From assembly GCF_002813755.1 (NCBI RefSeq), contig NZ_CP018061.1, forward strand, positions 1,850,001-1,914,000: a stretch of 64,000 bases of DNA. The letters are read 5' to 3'. Every line of letters begins with the position of its first letter. Positions within the stretch are counted from its first letter, which is position 1. Of the stretch, positions 51,784-61,909 are shown in pieces. This DNA is from Enterococcus mundtii (GTDB lineage: Bacteria > Bacillota > Bacilli > Lactobacillales > Enterococcaceae). Under the pieces are notes generated by a model that searched no databases, was not told where the DNA came from, and saw nothing but the letters and a program-made list of their open reading frames with translations. The position numbers and the translations under genes were made by a program.

Positions 51784-54672
51784 TTATTCGATCGTAGCTG
51801 TGTCATATAGCTTCCAATTGGCTTTCGCTCGTCCGCTATAATCACCCACAGGCAAGAGTTTCGAGCTATTCAACAAAACACCGGCATTTTCACTCATATT
51901 CAGCGTATAAAGATAACCTGTCGGTGTCACACTCGCAGAATCAAACACTTTGATTGGTGAATTACCCAAATTTTGAACGGCACTCGTAGGACTTGTTTTC
52001 CAGACGAAAGAAAAAGGTGCGTTCGTTCCACTCGTGATCGAAAGACCAACCGACCAATTTCTTGTTGTTCGTGGATCTCTCGAATCCCATACCTTTAATT
52101 CTAAGCTATTGCCCGCATCACGATCCAAGATCCCTTTACTTTGACGAACCTTTCGATTCGTCCATTTGAATGTACTCGGTGCCTGTTCAAGTCTTAATTC
52201 TCCAGTGTAGGCGACCGTCAGATTCAATGACGCTGCCGGTTCTTCGGGTTTCGTCAATTTCCCAGAAGAGTACACTTCGATGACAAATTTATTTTCACCA
52301 TAATCAAAATATTTTGTAGGGATCACTAATTGTGTATTTGCATTAAAACTTGTTGCCCCTGTTGTCGTGACATCAGAGAATGGAACATCGGTCAGATAAG
52401 TCGTTCCCTTTCTCACTTTGAAACTCAATCGATCGCCGACATCTAAATCTTTCCAATAGAATGTTTTTTGGTACCCAGGATCGCGATTCGCAGAGATATC
52501 AAGCGTCTCACTAAAATTGATCACCATATTGACATTTTCCCATGACAAAGCAGTAAATTGATCCGTTTTTCGAACCCAATAATACACGGTATCACCATAG
52601 TAGGTGACGTTTGTTGTATCATTTGGCGTCGTTCCCACTGGATTTGCCAAGACTGAACTTCCGTAACTAGTTAGTGCATCGGCTGACAATGTTCTTGTTG
52701 GTGCTAAATAACTCAGTGTCGCTGAATCTCCTGGATTGAGATTGATTGCGTTATTGGCTATCGTCGTGACCACTGTGATCACGCCAGTCGTCGCGTTATT
52801 TGTCACGACTGTTGATAAATTTGCTGGGGCAATCGTTGACGTCACCCCTGCGGCAGTCGTTTTCGTGATCGTCGGTGTGACTGTCGCATTTGTTGCCAAA
52901 TTGATTGCTTTCGCATCAAGCACCGTCGTCCACCTCGTAGTATTCAAGGCTGCTTCACCTGTATTTACCTTGATCGTTGATTGGATCTTAGCAGGCTGCT
53001 CGCTCATCAAATATTTACTTTTACTTGTATCTGTACTTGGAACAGTCACCGATGTATTGGCGTTGTCCAATACATTACTCGTCACTGTCGCGCCTATCGG
53101 TATCGGTGGCTGAGTAAAAGCAAAACGAACTTGTCCTGATACGCTACCGTTGGCCGCTGTAAATCCCCAGTAGGCTCGATTGTTGTTGGTCGCTAATTGC
53201 AATTCCGAGTTCAAATCCCCCCAAGGTATCGTTGTGTCAGCAGTTTTTGCCCCATTGACAGGATTCCTAAATGAATAGGTAAAGTTCCGTGTGGCGCTAT
53301 TAAAGCTATAATTGAACTCGTACCATGTTCCATCTTGGACATTGGTACTGACAGCTCCATTAAGTGGGATCAAGCTGTTGTGTTTGATCCGTCCGGGATT
53401 AGCGAGGGTCAAAGTGAACCAATCATTTGCTCCTAAATCACCATTCACTGCATTGATTGGTTGATACGTTCGGCTTAGGTTACCCGGAAAAGTATACGCC
53501 ATATGTGGCGTACTTCCAGCAGGAATCTGAGCGTCATAGCGTGCTCTACCAGTTACTGCTTCATTGGCAAATAGATCAAATTCAACCGCAAATGAATTAC
53601 GAATAGCTGTCGTTTCTGGTGTTCTCTGAGCCAATAACTCATAGTAGCCGCCAGTCGCTCCGTAGACTCCCAAGTTTTGACCGTCGACACCTACCGCCCG
53701 TGAGTTCGTAATGGCAGTTGTTTTTCTTGCATCGTTATGCATGACAAACGCCACGCCATCTGCTTGTTGTGTGCCGAAATTGACATAGACACGTTGTGAA
53801 AATGATTTCGTGAAATCTAAGCGATATGCGTCATTTGACCAAATCGACGTCCAGTTATTACTACCTGAAAGAGAAATTTGTGAAAATGGTTTTCCTCCAT
53901 TGTCATTTGTATTCGTGACATTTGACACCACAGCCCCACCATTTGGTGCGGCAAATGCGCCACTGATAGGGATAGCTCCCGGCGGTACATATTGAGATCC
54001 TGTCCCTGTTGCAAAAGCTTGGGCTGCTCGTGCCATGGGTGGTTGGTAGTCAGAAGAGGACGTGTCCTGTTCTTCCGCTACTTTTGATTCACCGGATGAT
54101 TGCTGTGTCTCATCCTTCTCTGGACTCTCTCCAGACTCTCTATTTTCTTCCACAGTACTGCTACTGCTATTCATTTTGTCGGTCAGTTCACTTTCTGAAA
54201 CAGTTGATTGAGCATTCGCTTGTTGCGGAGTCATCTGAACTAACTGTCCTTCTGGTGGCGTAAGCTCCCTCACCACCCCATCATTCCTCTGATAGTGAAT
54301 AAACAGTCGAATGGGTTGCATTGGTTTGGTAAAGGACAAGGACGTGACTTGCTCTTCTGTTAGCCACTGGTTCTCAGACACTGAGTCTTCATTTAAGAAA
54401 AGAGGGACTTTCGCTTCCTTCGAGTCCAGTATAGTCATCATGAATTGCAAAGACTCTGGTAAGCTTTTATCTACGTGGAATTTGACATCTTTATCTGTTT
54501 CTTCAAGATAAAAGGCAAGGTGCTCATTTTGGGCAAATGGCTTTGTTTGTTGGCTTTGATCTTCATCGGCATAAGAAATAGAGCAAACGCCTCCAACTAA
54601 AAAAGCGATAAAAATAAACGATAACATACAAAAAAACCACGAGTTCGTTTTTTTGTTATTTAGCATCTCCAT
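51784..54672 (-). CDS. Large WxL surface protein with L-type lectin domain
   Basis: The 962-residue protein has a signal peptide (FFCMLSFIFIAFLVGGVCSISYA) and a Ser/Glu-rich stalk (about 150-210). A bacterial L-type lectin domain follows (about 225-515: FSQRVYVNFGTQQADGVAFVMHNDA, FAVEFDLFAN, GTWYEFNYSF), then Ig-like or repeat modules, and a C-terminal WxL domain (TRNWSVGLSI and, at the end, KANWKLYDTATIE). It should bind a carbohydrate and the cell wall at the same time. ATG at 54672 follows AAAGGGGG by 7 nt. It is the first gene of a five-gene WxL operon ending at 49175. Confidence 0.92.
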   Translation of the reverse strand: MEMLNNKKTNSWFFCMLSFIFIAFLVGGVCSISYADEDQSQQTKPFAQNEHLAFYLEETDKDVKFHVDKSLPESLQFMMTILDSKEAKVPLFLNEDSVSENQWLTEEQVTSLSFTKPMQPIRLFIHYQRNDGVVRELTPPEGQLVQMTPQQANAQSTVSESELTDKMNSSSSTVEENRESGESPEKDETQQSSGESKVAEEQDTSSSDYQPPMARAAQAFATGTGSQYVPPGAIPISGAFAAPNGGAVVSNVTNTNDNGGKPFSQISLSGSNNWTSIWSNDAYRLDFTKSFSQRVYVNFGTQQADGVAFVMHNDARKTTAITNSRAVGVDGQNLGVYGATGGYYELLAQRTPETTAIRNSFAVEFDLFANEAVTGRARYDAQIPAGSTPHMAYTFPGNLSRTYQPINAVNGDLGANDWFTLTLANPGRIKHNSLIPLNGAVSTNVQDGTWYEFNYSFNSATRNFTYSFRNPVNGAKTADTTIPWGDLNSELQLATNNNRAYWGFTAANGSVSGQVRFAFTQPPIPIGATVTSNVLDNANTSVTVPSTDTSKSKYLMSEQPAKIQSTIKVNTGEAALNTTRWTTVLDAKAINLATNATVTPTITKTTAAGVTSTIAPANLSTVVTNNATTGVITVVTTIANNAINLNPGDSATLSYLAPTRTLSADALTSYGSSVLANPVGTTPNDTTNVTYYGDTVYYWVRKTDQFTALSWENVNMVINFSETLDISANRDPGYQKTFYWKDLDVGDRLSFKVRKGTTYLTDVPFSDVTTTGATSFNANTQLVIPTKYFDYGENKFVIEVYSSGKLTKPEEPAASLNLTVAYTGELRLEQAPSTFKWTNRKVRQSKGILDRDAGNSLELKVWDSRDPRTTRNWSVGLSITSGTNAPFSFVWKTSPTSAVQNLGNSPIKVFDSASVTPTGYLYTLNMSENAGVLLNSSKLLPVGDYSGRAKANWKLYDTATIE

Positions 54673-54848
54673 AGGTTTTCCCCCTTTATCTATCTTCCGT
54701 TTGAATGAAGAAGACTTGTGAAACAGTCATGTCTATACTTGGACTGTTTGTAAACAGCATTTGAATGACAATTATTTCTACTTAAATACAAAAGAAGCTG
54801 AAAATCTTCAAACGCCATTATGTATAGATAAAGGAAAAGCCTAACTTC

Positions 54849-54886
54849 AAAGTAAAAATATGTAAACTTTTTGACAATCGCTTTCA
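54849..54886 (-). promoter_or_regulatory. Candidate promoter with cre-like half site for the lectin-WxL operon
   Basis: On the minus strand TTGTCA (54872-54877), a 17-bp spacer and TACTTT (54849-54854) make a plausible promoter. TGAAAGCGATTGTCA (54872-54886) overlaps the -35 box; its first eight bases fit cre exactly, the second half has one inserted base. CcpA control of the operon is therefore possible but weakly supported. Confidence 0.45.
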
Positions 54887-55194
54887 TTAAACAAAGAATA
54901 ACACACTTTATTTTTTAAATGAATTTTTATGCTTATAACGTTATGTAATTAGGTAGCGCTTACTTAATAAGATAAAAACCTATAAAAAATTTTATTTATG
55001 CTAATAATTATAGTTTTTTCATCATCTATGATGAAGCCAACTTGACACAATTTTTCATGGATGTATAGGAAAAATGCATTGTAATAAAGAAACGAGCGCA
55101 CAATGATCTATTTCTCTCAACTTGTTTATTTATGCAACTTTGAATCTATGCTTATTGGCGTGTCTCGATCCTCTGATTCTTTTGTAACCCAAAA

Positions 55195-55242
55195 AAAGAT
55201 AACACTAGAAACCAAAAGATCAGTTTGACTAATGTTATCTTT
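55195..55242 (-). terminator. Terminator of xfp
   Basis: On the minus strand AAAGATAACATTAG and CTAGTGTTATCTTT pair (one mismatch), followed by TTTTTGGG. It sits 18 nt beyond the xfp stop. Confidence 0.88.
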
Positions 55243-55259
55243 ATATCATTTAACTATTC

Positions 55260-57626
55260 TCACCGAGTCAACTCTGACCATTTCCAGTTTTCCACTACTG
55301 GCAGATCATGACCTTCTTTCCGAATATACTCTCGATGTTCTTTCAACTGTTGGGTCATTTCTTCAGAAAAAGTCGAAGCTTCTTCACCATAGACAGTCAC
55401 CGCTGCATGTTGCGCTAAGTGGAAGCGATCCAGTTCACTAAAGACGCGCATATCAAACGGCGTGGTGATATCACCATTTTCTCGATAGCCATGGACCATC
55501 AATTGGTGATTGTGTCGTAAGAAGAAAATATCCCGGATCATGCCTTCATAGCCATGGAAAGCAAACAGAATTGGTTTGTCTTTCGTAAAGAACGTGTCAA
55601 ACACTTCATCACTTAGCCCTCTCGGATCAACAGATGGGTGTCTTAACTTCAAGATATCAACCACATTGATAAAGCGGATTTTTAGTTGTGGAAATGCTTG
55701 ATTCAATAGTGAGACTGCGGCAAGTGCTTCAAGGTTTGGTTCTGTACCTGCTGCTGCGATCACTAGATCTGGCTCTTCATTCGCAGAAACCGTACTAGCC
55801 CAATCGATGATTTTCAACCCCTCATTAGCTAGTTCTTCTGCTTCTGTTGCAGAATAAAATTGCGGACGTGGATGTTTACTTGAAATAATCAAGTTGATGA
55901 CTTGCTCTTCTTGCAGCGCACGATCCATCACAGCCATCAGACTATTCGCATCTGCAGGCAAGTACTCGCGAATAAACTCTGCTTTTTTCTCTGCTAAATG
56001 GGTCAACACACCAGGGTCTTGGTGGGTATAACCATTGTGATCTTGTTGAAAAACAGTGGATGTTGCAATCAAGTTCAATGAAGGATAGTTTTTCCGCCAA
56101 GGCTGATCACTGGCTTTACGCATCCACTTGAAGTGTTGCGTCAACATCGAGTCAACGACACGTAAAAAGGATTCGTAACTAGCAAAGAATCCGTGCCGAC
56201 CTGTCAAAACATAGCCTTCTAAAAATCCTTCTGCTTGATGTTCCGACAATTGACCATCAATAACTCTTCCCACAGAAGACTGCCACTCATCTGAAGCATC
56301 TTTAGGTTCCAACCATTGTCGATCAGTCACTTCAAATACTTTATTCAAGCGATTGGATTTTGTTTCATCCGGACCAAAGATCCGAAAATTGGTTGGATTC
56401 TTCGTGATTACATCTCTCGCTTGTTCCCCAAAGACCATCATATCTTGTGCAACGACAGCTCCTGGTGTTGTAGTATCTACGGCATAGTTTTTCCAATCAG
56501 GCATGACTAACGGTTGGGGATCGATTCCGCCATTTGTGATTGGGTTTGTCGACATCCGGCGATTGCCTTTCGGAGAGAGATCTTTGATTTCTTGGTTGAT
56601 TCTTCCTTGTTCATCAAATAACTCTTCCGGGCGATAAGACTGTAACCAATCAATCAAATGATCGACGTGTTCCATATGCTCAGAATCGACTGGAATCGGT
56701 ACCTGATGCGCACGAAACGTTCCTTCAATTTGTTCATTTTCCCACGTCTTTGGTCCTGTCCAACCTTTTGGCGTCCGAAAAATAATGACGGGCCATCTTG
56801 GCATCGTGGCTGATTCCGCAGGTGCTTGTCTTGCTTCTTTTTGGATTTCTTTGATTTCCTCGATCACTGTATCTAGCGTTGATGCTAGGATGTGATGAAC
56901 AACTTCGGGATCTGTCCCTTCAACAAAATAAGGTTTCCAGCCCATTCCTTCGAAATACTTTCGAAGATCCTCATCACTCTTGCGGGCAAGGATGGTCGGA
57001 TTTGAAATTTTCCCGCCATTCAAATTCAAAATCGGTAACACCGCACCGTCATTGACCGGATTGATAAAGACATTTGAAAACCAACCGCCAGCTAATGGTC
57101 CTGTTTCTGCTTCGCCATCGCCTATGACTGTCGCCGCTATCACATCGGGATGATCAAGGATTGCACCTGTCGCATGAGCAAGGGAATAACCAAGTTCTCC
57201 ACCTTCATGGATCGATCCTGGTGTTTCCGGCGCGGCATGGGATGCAATTCCGCCAGGATAAGAAAATACCCGACATAGATGAGCCAATCCGGCTTCATCT
57301 TCTGTAAATTCTGGGTAGATTTCACTGTAACTACCATCAATATAAGAATTAGATACCATCACTTGTCCACCATGACCGGGACCCTCTATGTAAAACATAT
57401 CCAAATCGTATTTATTGATGACACGATTTAAATGTGCATACACAAAATTTTGCCCAGCTATTGTTCCCCAATGCCCAATAGGATGTGTCTTTACATCTTC
57501 CTTAGTTAATGGACGGCGTAATAATGGATTATCTTTTAAATACATTTGAGCAATAGAAATATAATTTGCAGCCCGCCACCAAGCATCTAATTGTTCAAAT
57601 TCTATTTGTTTGTCTACGTTTGTCAT
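55260..57626 (-). CDS. xfp: Xylulose-5-phosphate/fructose-6-phosphate phosphoketolase
   Basis: This ThDP enzyme cleaves xylulose-5-P (and perhaps fructose-6-P) with phosphate to acetyl-P and glyceraldehyde-3-P. The 788-residue protein starts [30 protein letters not shown] is 6 nt upstream. Conserved stretches include [48 protein letters not shown] (ThDP) and [12 protein letters not shown]. Length is standard. It lies downstream of araBDA in the same direction and completes arabinose breakdown by the phosphoketolase route. A hairpin separates it from araA. Confidence 0.97.
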   Translation of the reverse strand: MTNVDKQIEFEQLDAWWRAANYISIAQMYLKDNPLLRRPLTKEDVKTHPIGHWGTIAGQNFVYAHLNRVINKYDLDMFYIEGPGHGGQVMVSNSYIDGSYSEIYPEFTEDEAGLAHLCRVFSYPGGIASHAAPETPGSIHEGGELGYSLAHATGAILDHPDVIAATVIGDGEAETGPLAGGWFSNVFINPVNDGAVLPILNLNGGKISNPTILARKSDEDLRKYFEGMGWKPYFVEGTDPEVVHHILASTLDTVIEEIKEIQKEARQAPAESATMPRWPVIIFRTPKGWTGPKTWENEQIEGTFRAHQVPIPVDSEHMEHVDHLIDWLQSYRPEELFDEQGRINQEIKDLSPKGNRRMSTNPITNGGIDPQPLVMPDWKNYAVDTTTPGAVVAQDMMVFGEQARDVITKNPTNFRIFGPDETKSNRLNKVFEVTDRQWLEPKDASDEWQSSVGRVIDGQLSEHQAEGFLEGYVLTGRHGFFASYESFLRVVDSMLTQHFKWMRKASDQPWRKNYPSLNLIATSTVFQQDHNGYTHQDPGVLTHLAEKKAEFIREYLPADANSLMAVMDRALQEEQVINLIISSKHPRPQFYSATEAEELANEGLKIIDWASTVSANEEPDLVIAAAGTEPNLEALAAVSLLNQAFPQLKIRFINVVDILKLRHPSVDPRGLSDEVFDTFFTKDKPILFAFHGYEGMIRDIFFLRHNHQLMVHGYRENGDITTPFDMRVFSELDRFHLAQHAAVTVYGEEASTFSEEMTQQLKEHREYIRKEGHDLPVVENWKWSELTR

Positions 57627-57672
57627 ATCGAACACCCCTTCAATCATTGCTAGTCCTAAGAAAGAACAAAAA

Positions 57673-57707
57673 ATGAGTCTGGCCTTTACCAGAGTGTCCA
57701 GACTCAT
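57673..57707 (-). terminator. Hairpin with T run between araA and xfp
   Basis: On the minus strand ATGAGTCTGG and CCAGACTCAT form a perfect 10-bp stem with a 15-nt loop, followed by TTTTTTG. It is a rho-independent terminator by shape. It lies only 47 nt before the xfp ATG, with no promoter in between, so xfp must be read through it or start upstream of it. An attenuator role is possible. Confidence 0.85.
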
Positions 57708-57883
57708 CTTCGTCGCTTCTTTCGACTGCTCGCCTATGCTATCGACCTCGATCAGTTGATAACATTACGGTATTTATTTAACTTTAACTTGAATCTCTAA
57801 TAAATGACATCATAACGCTCTACTTCTTTGAAAAGAGGCATCAGACGTAAGTTTTTCTAAAGTCTCTTACTTAGTCGTTTCAT

Positions 57884-59308
57884 TTATTTGATGACGATAT
57901 CTTCTAAATCAACCAAGCGTGCCCACGTTTGGATCTGCTCAGTCGTAAGGTGCAATGACACAACGGTATGGTGTCCGCCACCTGTGCGGATCCAAGCACC
58001 TACTCCTTCATGGAAATTCGGTTTGACTTTCCAAAGTACGCGTGCCACTGGTAAATGTGGGGCTGCTTCCGTTGGTTCAAAAGCTTCCACTTCATTGATC
58101 AACAATTTGTAATGCGTCCCAAAATCTGCCATAGAAACTACAACACCATCGCCTGCTTTACCATCAAACACTAGACGAGCCGGATCTTCTCGATCACCCA
58201 TCGATAATGGCGAAACAACGATTTTTGGTCGATTGACAGCCAATGTTGGATCTACTTCCATCATGTGAGACTGTAAAATTGCTTCTTTTCCTGGCGTCAA
58301 TTCATACGTGTAATCTTCCATGAAACCTGTGTCTTTGTTTTGTGCCATGATTTTTAACATCCGATCCAAAGCAGCTGTTTTCCAATCCCCCTCACCGGCA
58401 AATCCGTAGCCTTCTGCCATTAACCGTTGGACTGCTAAGCCAGGTAATTGTTGCATACCGTAAAGATCTTCAAAGTTTGTTGTGAAAGCACTGTAATTGC
58501 CCGCTTCCAAGAAACGTCTGATCCCGATTTCTTGTTTTGCTTGTACTTTGACATGTGCCTCCCAAGTGTCATGGTCATAATTGGCATAATCAAAATCATA
58601 AAGTTGTTTATATTCTTCAAATAATGACGCTACCTCTTCATCAGTGACTTCATCGATCACTTTGACTAAATCACCGATCCCATAATAGTCGACCACCCAA
58701 CCAAATTGGATCTGTGCTTCAACTTTGTCTCCTTCGGTCACAGCCACATTACGCATATTGTCGCCAAAACGAGCAACCTTGATCGAGAAGCTTTCATTAT
58801 AAGCCACAGCCACATGCATCCAGTCTGAGATTTGACGTTGCACATCTTCGGATTGCCAATGACCAACCACGATTTCATTTTTCTTATTGAGTCGTGCATT
58901 GATAAAACCATATTCCCGATCCCCATGAGCTGCTTGGTTCAAGTTCATAAAGTCCATGTCGATCGTTTCCCATGGGATGCTCTCGTTAAATTGAGTAGCT
59001 AAATGCAACAAAGGCTTTTGTAATAATTGTGTGCCACGAATCCACATTTTTGCTGGCGAGAAAGTATGCATCCAAGTGATCACACCTGCTACTTGCTCTT
59101 GGTAATTCGCTTCTTTCATGATCGAAGTGATCGTATCAGCAGTCACTGCTAGTTCTTTTAGTACGATCGGATAAGGCAACGTTTGGTGATCATTTAGTGC
59201 TGTAACGATCGTCTCCGCATTCTTTTTGACCTGTGCTAAAGCTTCTTCTCCGTATAGATGTTGTGAACCTACGACGAACCAAAATTCTTTTTCACTGATT
59301 GCTAACAT
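57884..59308 (-). CDS. araA: L-arabinose isomerase
   Basis: AraA turns L-arabinose into L-ribulose, with Mn2+. The 474-residue protein starts MLAISEKEFWFVVGSQHLYGEE, a hallmark. It continues with GVITWMHTFSPAKMWI, PLLHLATQFN, AEGYGFAGEGDWKTAAL (metal-ligand Glu region) and ends with WIRTGGGHHTVVSLHLT (metal-ligand His). Length is normal. GAGGAGTT precedes the ATG. The operon order is araB-araD-araA, with 20 nt between araD and araA. Confidence 0.97.
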   Translation of the reverse strand: MLAISEKEFWFVVGSQHLYGEEALAQVKKNAETIVTALNDHQTLPYPIVLKELAVTADTITSIMKEANYQEQVAGVITWMHTFSPAKMWIRGTQLLQKPLLHLATQFNESIPWETIDMDFMNLNQAAHGDREYGFINARLNKKNEIVVGHWQSEDVQRQISDWMHVAVAYNESFSIKVARFGDNMRNVAVTEGDKVEAQIQFGWVVDYYGIGDLVKVIDEVTDEEVASLFEEYKQLYDFDYANYDHDTWEAHVKVQAKQEIGIRRFLEAGNYSAFTTNFEDLYGMQQLPGLAVQRLMAEGYGFAGEGDWKTAALDRMLKIMAQNKDTGFMEDYTYELTPGKEAILQSHMMEVDPTLAVNRPKIVVSPLSMGDREDPARLVFDGKAGDGVVVSMADFGTHYKLLINEVEAFEPTEAAPHLPVARVLWKVKPNFHEGVGAWIRTGGGHHTVVSLHLTTEQIQTWARLVDLEDIVIK

Positions 59309-59328
59309 GTTTATAACTCCTCTTTTTT

Positions 59329-60027
59329 TTATTTTTTTTGGCCATAATACGCATCTTTACCATGCTTGCGTAAATAATGTTTATCCAATATTCGTTGTGG
59401 CAATGGTTCGGAAAAACTATTCAATTGGCGAGTAAATAAGTTCATTTTCGCCACTTCATCCAGTACAACGGCATTCATCACCGCTTGAGAAGCGTCTTTT
59501 CCCCAAGTAAACGGTCCATGACCATGTAACAACACTCCCGGGATCGCCATGATATCAATATTTCTATTTTGGAATGTCTCAATGATCACATTGCCGGTCT
59601 CGTGTTCATAACCAGCATCGATTTCTTCTTGCGATAAAAATCTTGCACAAGGAACGCTACCATAAAAAGTATCTGCATGAGTCGTACCCATGGCGGGTAA
59701 ATCGAGACCCGCTTGCGCCCAAATCGTTGCCCACGTCGAATGCGTATGACAAATCCCACCAATTTCAGGGAAATGTTTGTAGAGAACCGCATGTGTCGGT
59801 GTATCGGAAGATGGATTTAGTTCACCTTCGATGACTTGATTATTCAAATCAACAACGACCATATCTTCTGCTTTCATTTCCTCATAGCTCACACCACTAG
59901 GCTTGATGACAAAATATCCTGTTTCTCGATCAAACGCACTGACATTCCCCCACGTATATTTGATCAAGCCTTGTTTTGGTAAAGCTAAATTCGCTTGATA
60001 AACCGCTTCTTTCAGACCTTCTAACAT
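59329..60027 (-). CDS. araD: L-ribulose-5-phosphate 4-epimerase
   Basis: AraD gives D-xylulose-5-P, the substrate of Xfp. The 232-residue class II aldolase-fold protein has the substrate and metal motifs [39 protein letters not shown] with Zn-binding His, and [16 protein letters not shown] with another His pair. Its start overlaps the araB stop by 7 nt. The AGTGAGAG ribosome site lies inside the end of araB. Standard length. Confidence 0.97.
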   Translation of the reverse strand: MLEGLKEAVYQANLALPKQGLIKYTWGNVSAFDRETGYFVIKPSGVSYEEMKAEDMVVVDLNNQVIEGELNPSSDTPTHAVLYKHFPEIGGICHTHSTWATIWAQAGLDLPAMGTTHADTFYGSVPCARFLSQEEIDAGYEHETGNVIIETFQNRNIDIMAIPGVLLHGHGPFTWGKDASQAVMNAVVLDEVAKMNLFTRQLNSFSEPLPQRILDKHYLRKHGKDAYYGQKK

Positions 60028-61646
60028 TCTCTCACTCCTTCTTCCATTGATACGATCGCGGATGCTTCGATAGGCAACCCTTTTTCATACAGCTCAATAA
60101 ACCGTTCGTAACCACTTAAGTCTTCCTCCGTTGGTTCGATCGTCAGACCTTCACTAGTTGAAAATACATCTTTTGCTAAAAATTCTTCCAAAGTCATTGC
60201 TTCTGCCGCTTGGAGATAAGCAGCTAATAAGGCGATCCCCCAAGCGCCTCCTTCTCCGGCTGTTTCCATGACTGTGACAGGTGCTTCCATTGCTGAAGCT
60301 AGAATCGTTTGAGCAACTTTCGGCGTTTTAAAGATCCCACCATGTGCGACTAAACGATCGATCGTGACTTGTTCGGATTTAAGAATCTCCATCCCTAGAC
60401 GCATCGCCCCAAAAGCACTTGACAGGTGCATCCGCATAAAATTCGCTAAATCAAACTTACTATCCGGCTGTCTCACGAATAGTGGTCTGCCTTGTTCCAT
60501 TTTTGTGATGTTTTCGCCTGAGTGGTACCCGTAGCTGAGTAATCCTCCACAGTCGCCATCCCCTTGTAGCGCTTTCAAAAATAAGGTTTCATAAATCTGC
60601 TGTGTATCGATCGTCACGCCAAGACTCTCACTGAACTCTTTGAAAATCTTGACCCATGCGTTGATTTCCGATGAGCAATTGTTTGTATGAACCATCGCTA
60701 CAGGGCTTCCGTCAGGCGTTGTTACTTGATCGATCTCTGGATGGATGTTTACTAACTCTTTGTCTAGTACGATCATTGCAAACGCCGATGTCCCTGCTGA
60801 AACATTCCCTGTACGTAACCCCACACTATTCGTTGCGACCATGCCTGTGCCAGCATCCCCTTCTGGTGGACAAACAGGAATCCCTGCAGATAAGTTACCG
60901 GATAGATCTAAGAGCTTGGCTCCCTTTTCAGTCAGCGTCCCTGCAACCTCACCAGCCAAACGAATTTCTGGAAGAAGCGTTTCTAACGGTTGCGAAAAGC
61001 CTTCCGCTTGTGCCAATTGATCAAAAATAGCAATCTTTTGTGCATCATATCCCTTCGTTTGACGATCGATGGGAAACATTCCTGAAGCATCTCCAACTCC
61101 TAATACTTTTTGTCCGGTCAATTGCCAATGGATGTACCCAGCTAAAGTTGTAAAGTAACTAAGATCTTTTAAATGTGTTTCTTTATTTAAAATCGCTTGA
61201 TATAGATGGGCAATGCTCCAACGCTGTGGGATCGTATAATGAAAGGCTTTGCTCAGTTTTGCTTCTGCCTCTGCGGTAATGGCATTGCGCCACGTGCGAA
61301 AAGGAACAAGCAATTCATCGTCTTGATCGAATGCCAGATAGCCGTGCATCATTGCGCTAAAGCCGATAGCCCCTATCGTAGTCAGTGTCGTCTCATACTC
61401 CGCAGAAACTACATCGACTAACTGTCCATAACTCGATTGTAACCCCTTCCAAATCTCATCAAGTGAATAGGTCCAAATACCGTTTTCTAACTGGTTTTCC
61501 CAATCGTAACTTCCAGCTGCAATCGGCTCATAGTGTTGATCGATCAGCACTGCTTTGATTCTCGTTGAACCTAGCTCAATACCTAGTGCTGTTTGCCCTG
61601 TGCGAATCGCTTCTATTCGTTTCAGCCTAGTTTCTTTCGCTTCGAT
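60021..61646 (-). CDS. araB: L-ribulokinase (FGGY), start codon apparently ATC
   Basis: AraB phosphorylates L-ribulose. The FGGY kinase has the N-terminal [31 protein letters not shown] and C-terminal DGDCGG and [18 protein letters not shown]. The conserved N-terminus including the phosphate loop GIELGST is coded upstream of the first in-frame ATG/GTG/TTG (GTG at 61550). Reading back, AGGAGG ends 8 nt before an in-frame ATC at 61646, giving (I/M)[27 protein letters not shown], the proper start. So either ATC is used, the codon is a mutated ATG, or the base is a sequencing error. A product begun at the GTG would lack the phosphate loop. Confidence 0.9.
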   Translation of the reverse strand: MEAKETRLKRIEAIRTGQTALGIELGSTRIKAVLIDQHYEPIAAGSYDWENQLENGIWTYSLDEIWKGLQSSYGQLVDVVSAEYETTLTTIGAIGFSAMMHGYLAFDQDDELLVPFRTWRNAITAEAEAKLSKAFHYTIPQRWSIAHLYQAILNKETHLKDLSYFTTLAGYIHWQLTGQKVLGVGDASGMFPIDRQTKGYDAQKIAIFDQLAQAEGFSQPLETLLPEIRLAGEVAGTLTEKGAKLLDLSGNLSAGIPVCPPEGDAGTGMVATNSVGLRTGNVSAGTSAFAMIVLDKELVNIHPEIDQVTTPDGSPVAMVHTNNCSSEINAWVKIFKEFSESLGVTIDTQQIYETLFLKALQGDGDCGGLLSYGYHSGENITKMEQGRPLFVRQPDSKFDLANFMRMHLSSAFGAMRLGMEILKSEQVTIDRLVAHGGIFKTPKVAQTILASAMEAPVTVMETAGEGGAWGIALLAAYLQAAEAMTLEEFLAKDVFSTSEGLTIEPTEEDLSGYERFIELYEKGLPIEASAIVSMEEGVREC

Positions 61647-61683
61647 GTCAAACGCCTCCTTAGTTTCTCTTTATGATAGTTAC

Positions 61684-61743
61684 AGTATAAAACTTTTTGT
61701 ACGTACATGTCAACGATATTATAGTTATTTGTTCGTACATAAA
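61684..61743 (-). promoter_or_regulatory. araBDA promoter with two AraR operators
   Basis: On the minus strand TTGACA (61708-61713), an 18-bp spacer and TATACT (61684-61689) form a strong promoter. Two AraR-like sites occur: TTGTACGTACA (61697-61707) inside the spacer and TTTGTTCGTACATAAA (61728-61743) upstream of -35. Both fit the family consensus ATTTGTNCGNACAAAT. AraR bound at either site, or looping between them, would block the operon without arabinose. Confidence 0.9.
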
Positions 61744-61781
61744 CCTTTTTCTTTTTCCTGATAAATTCACATTTGCCATAT

Positions 61782-61822
61782 AAAAAAGGCAAAGAGAGTA
61801 AATTCCCCCTCTTTACCTTTTT
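61782..61822 (-). terminator. Terminator of araR
   Basis: On the minus strand AAAAAGGTAAAGAG and CTCTTTGCCTTTTTT pair with one G-T mismatch, followed by more T. The hairpin lies 90 nt past the araR stop and just upstream of the araB operators. Confidence 0.85.
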
Positions 61823-61909
61823 AAGAGCAAATAATATCTTGCTAGACATTGACTAATTTTCATTAAATAAATTTTTATCGTATCTGGTACACTTAGCGTT
61901 TCCCCTCAG

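Larger units (their letters stand above)
54673..55259. other. AT-rich gap upstream of the lectin operon
   Basis: These 587 nt hold the promoter of the WxL operon and the terminator of xfp (listed separately). The only minus-strand frame, 54690-54887, overlaps the promoter and has no ribosome site; it is judged non-coding. The middle part (54900-55190) is AT-rich without recognisable features apart from a weak cre-like TAAGCGCTA at about 54954-54962. Confidence 0.5.

Noticed and set aside
54690..54887. 65-codon minus-strand frame upstream of the lectin gene
   Set aside because: It covers the candidate promoter, lacks a ribosome site and looks like random AT-rich translation.
54950..54966. cre-like GGTAGCGCTTACTTA
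   Set aside because: Only the central TAAGCGCTA fits; at least three consensus positions fail, so it is not listed as a site.
61622..61849. 75-codon minus-strand frame upstream of araB ending in TSKRKKLG
   Set aside because: It covers the ara promoter and operators; it overlaps the araB start in another frame. A TTG start at 61651 would be only 3 nt from AGGAGG and ends after nine codons.
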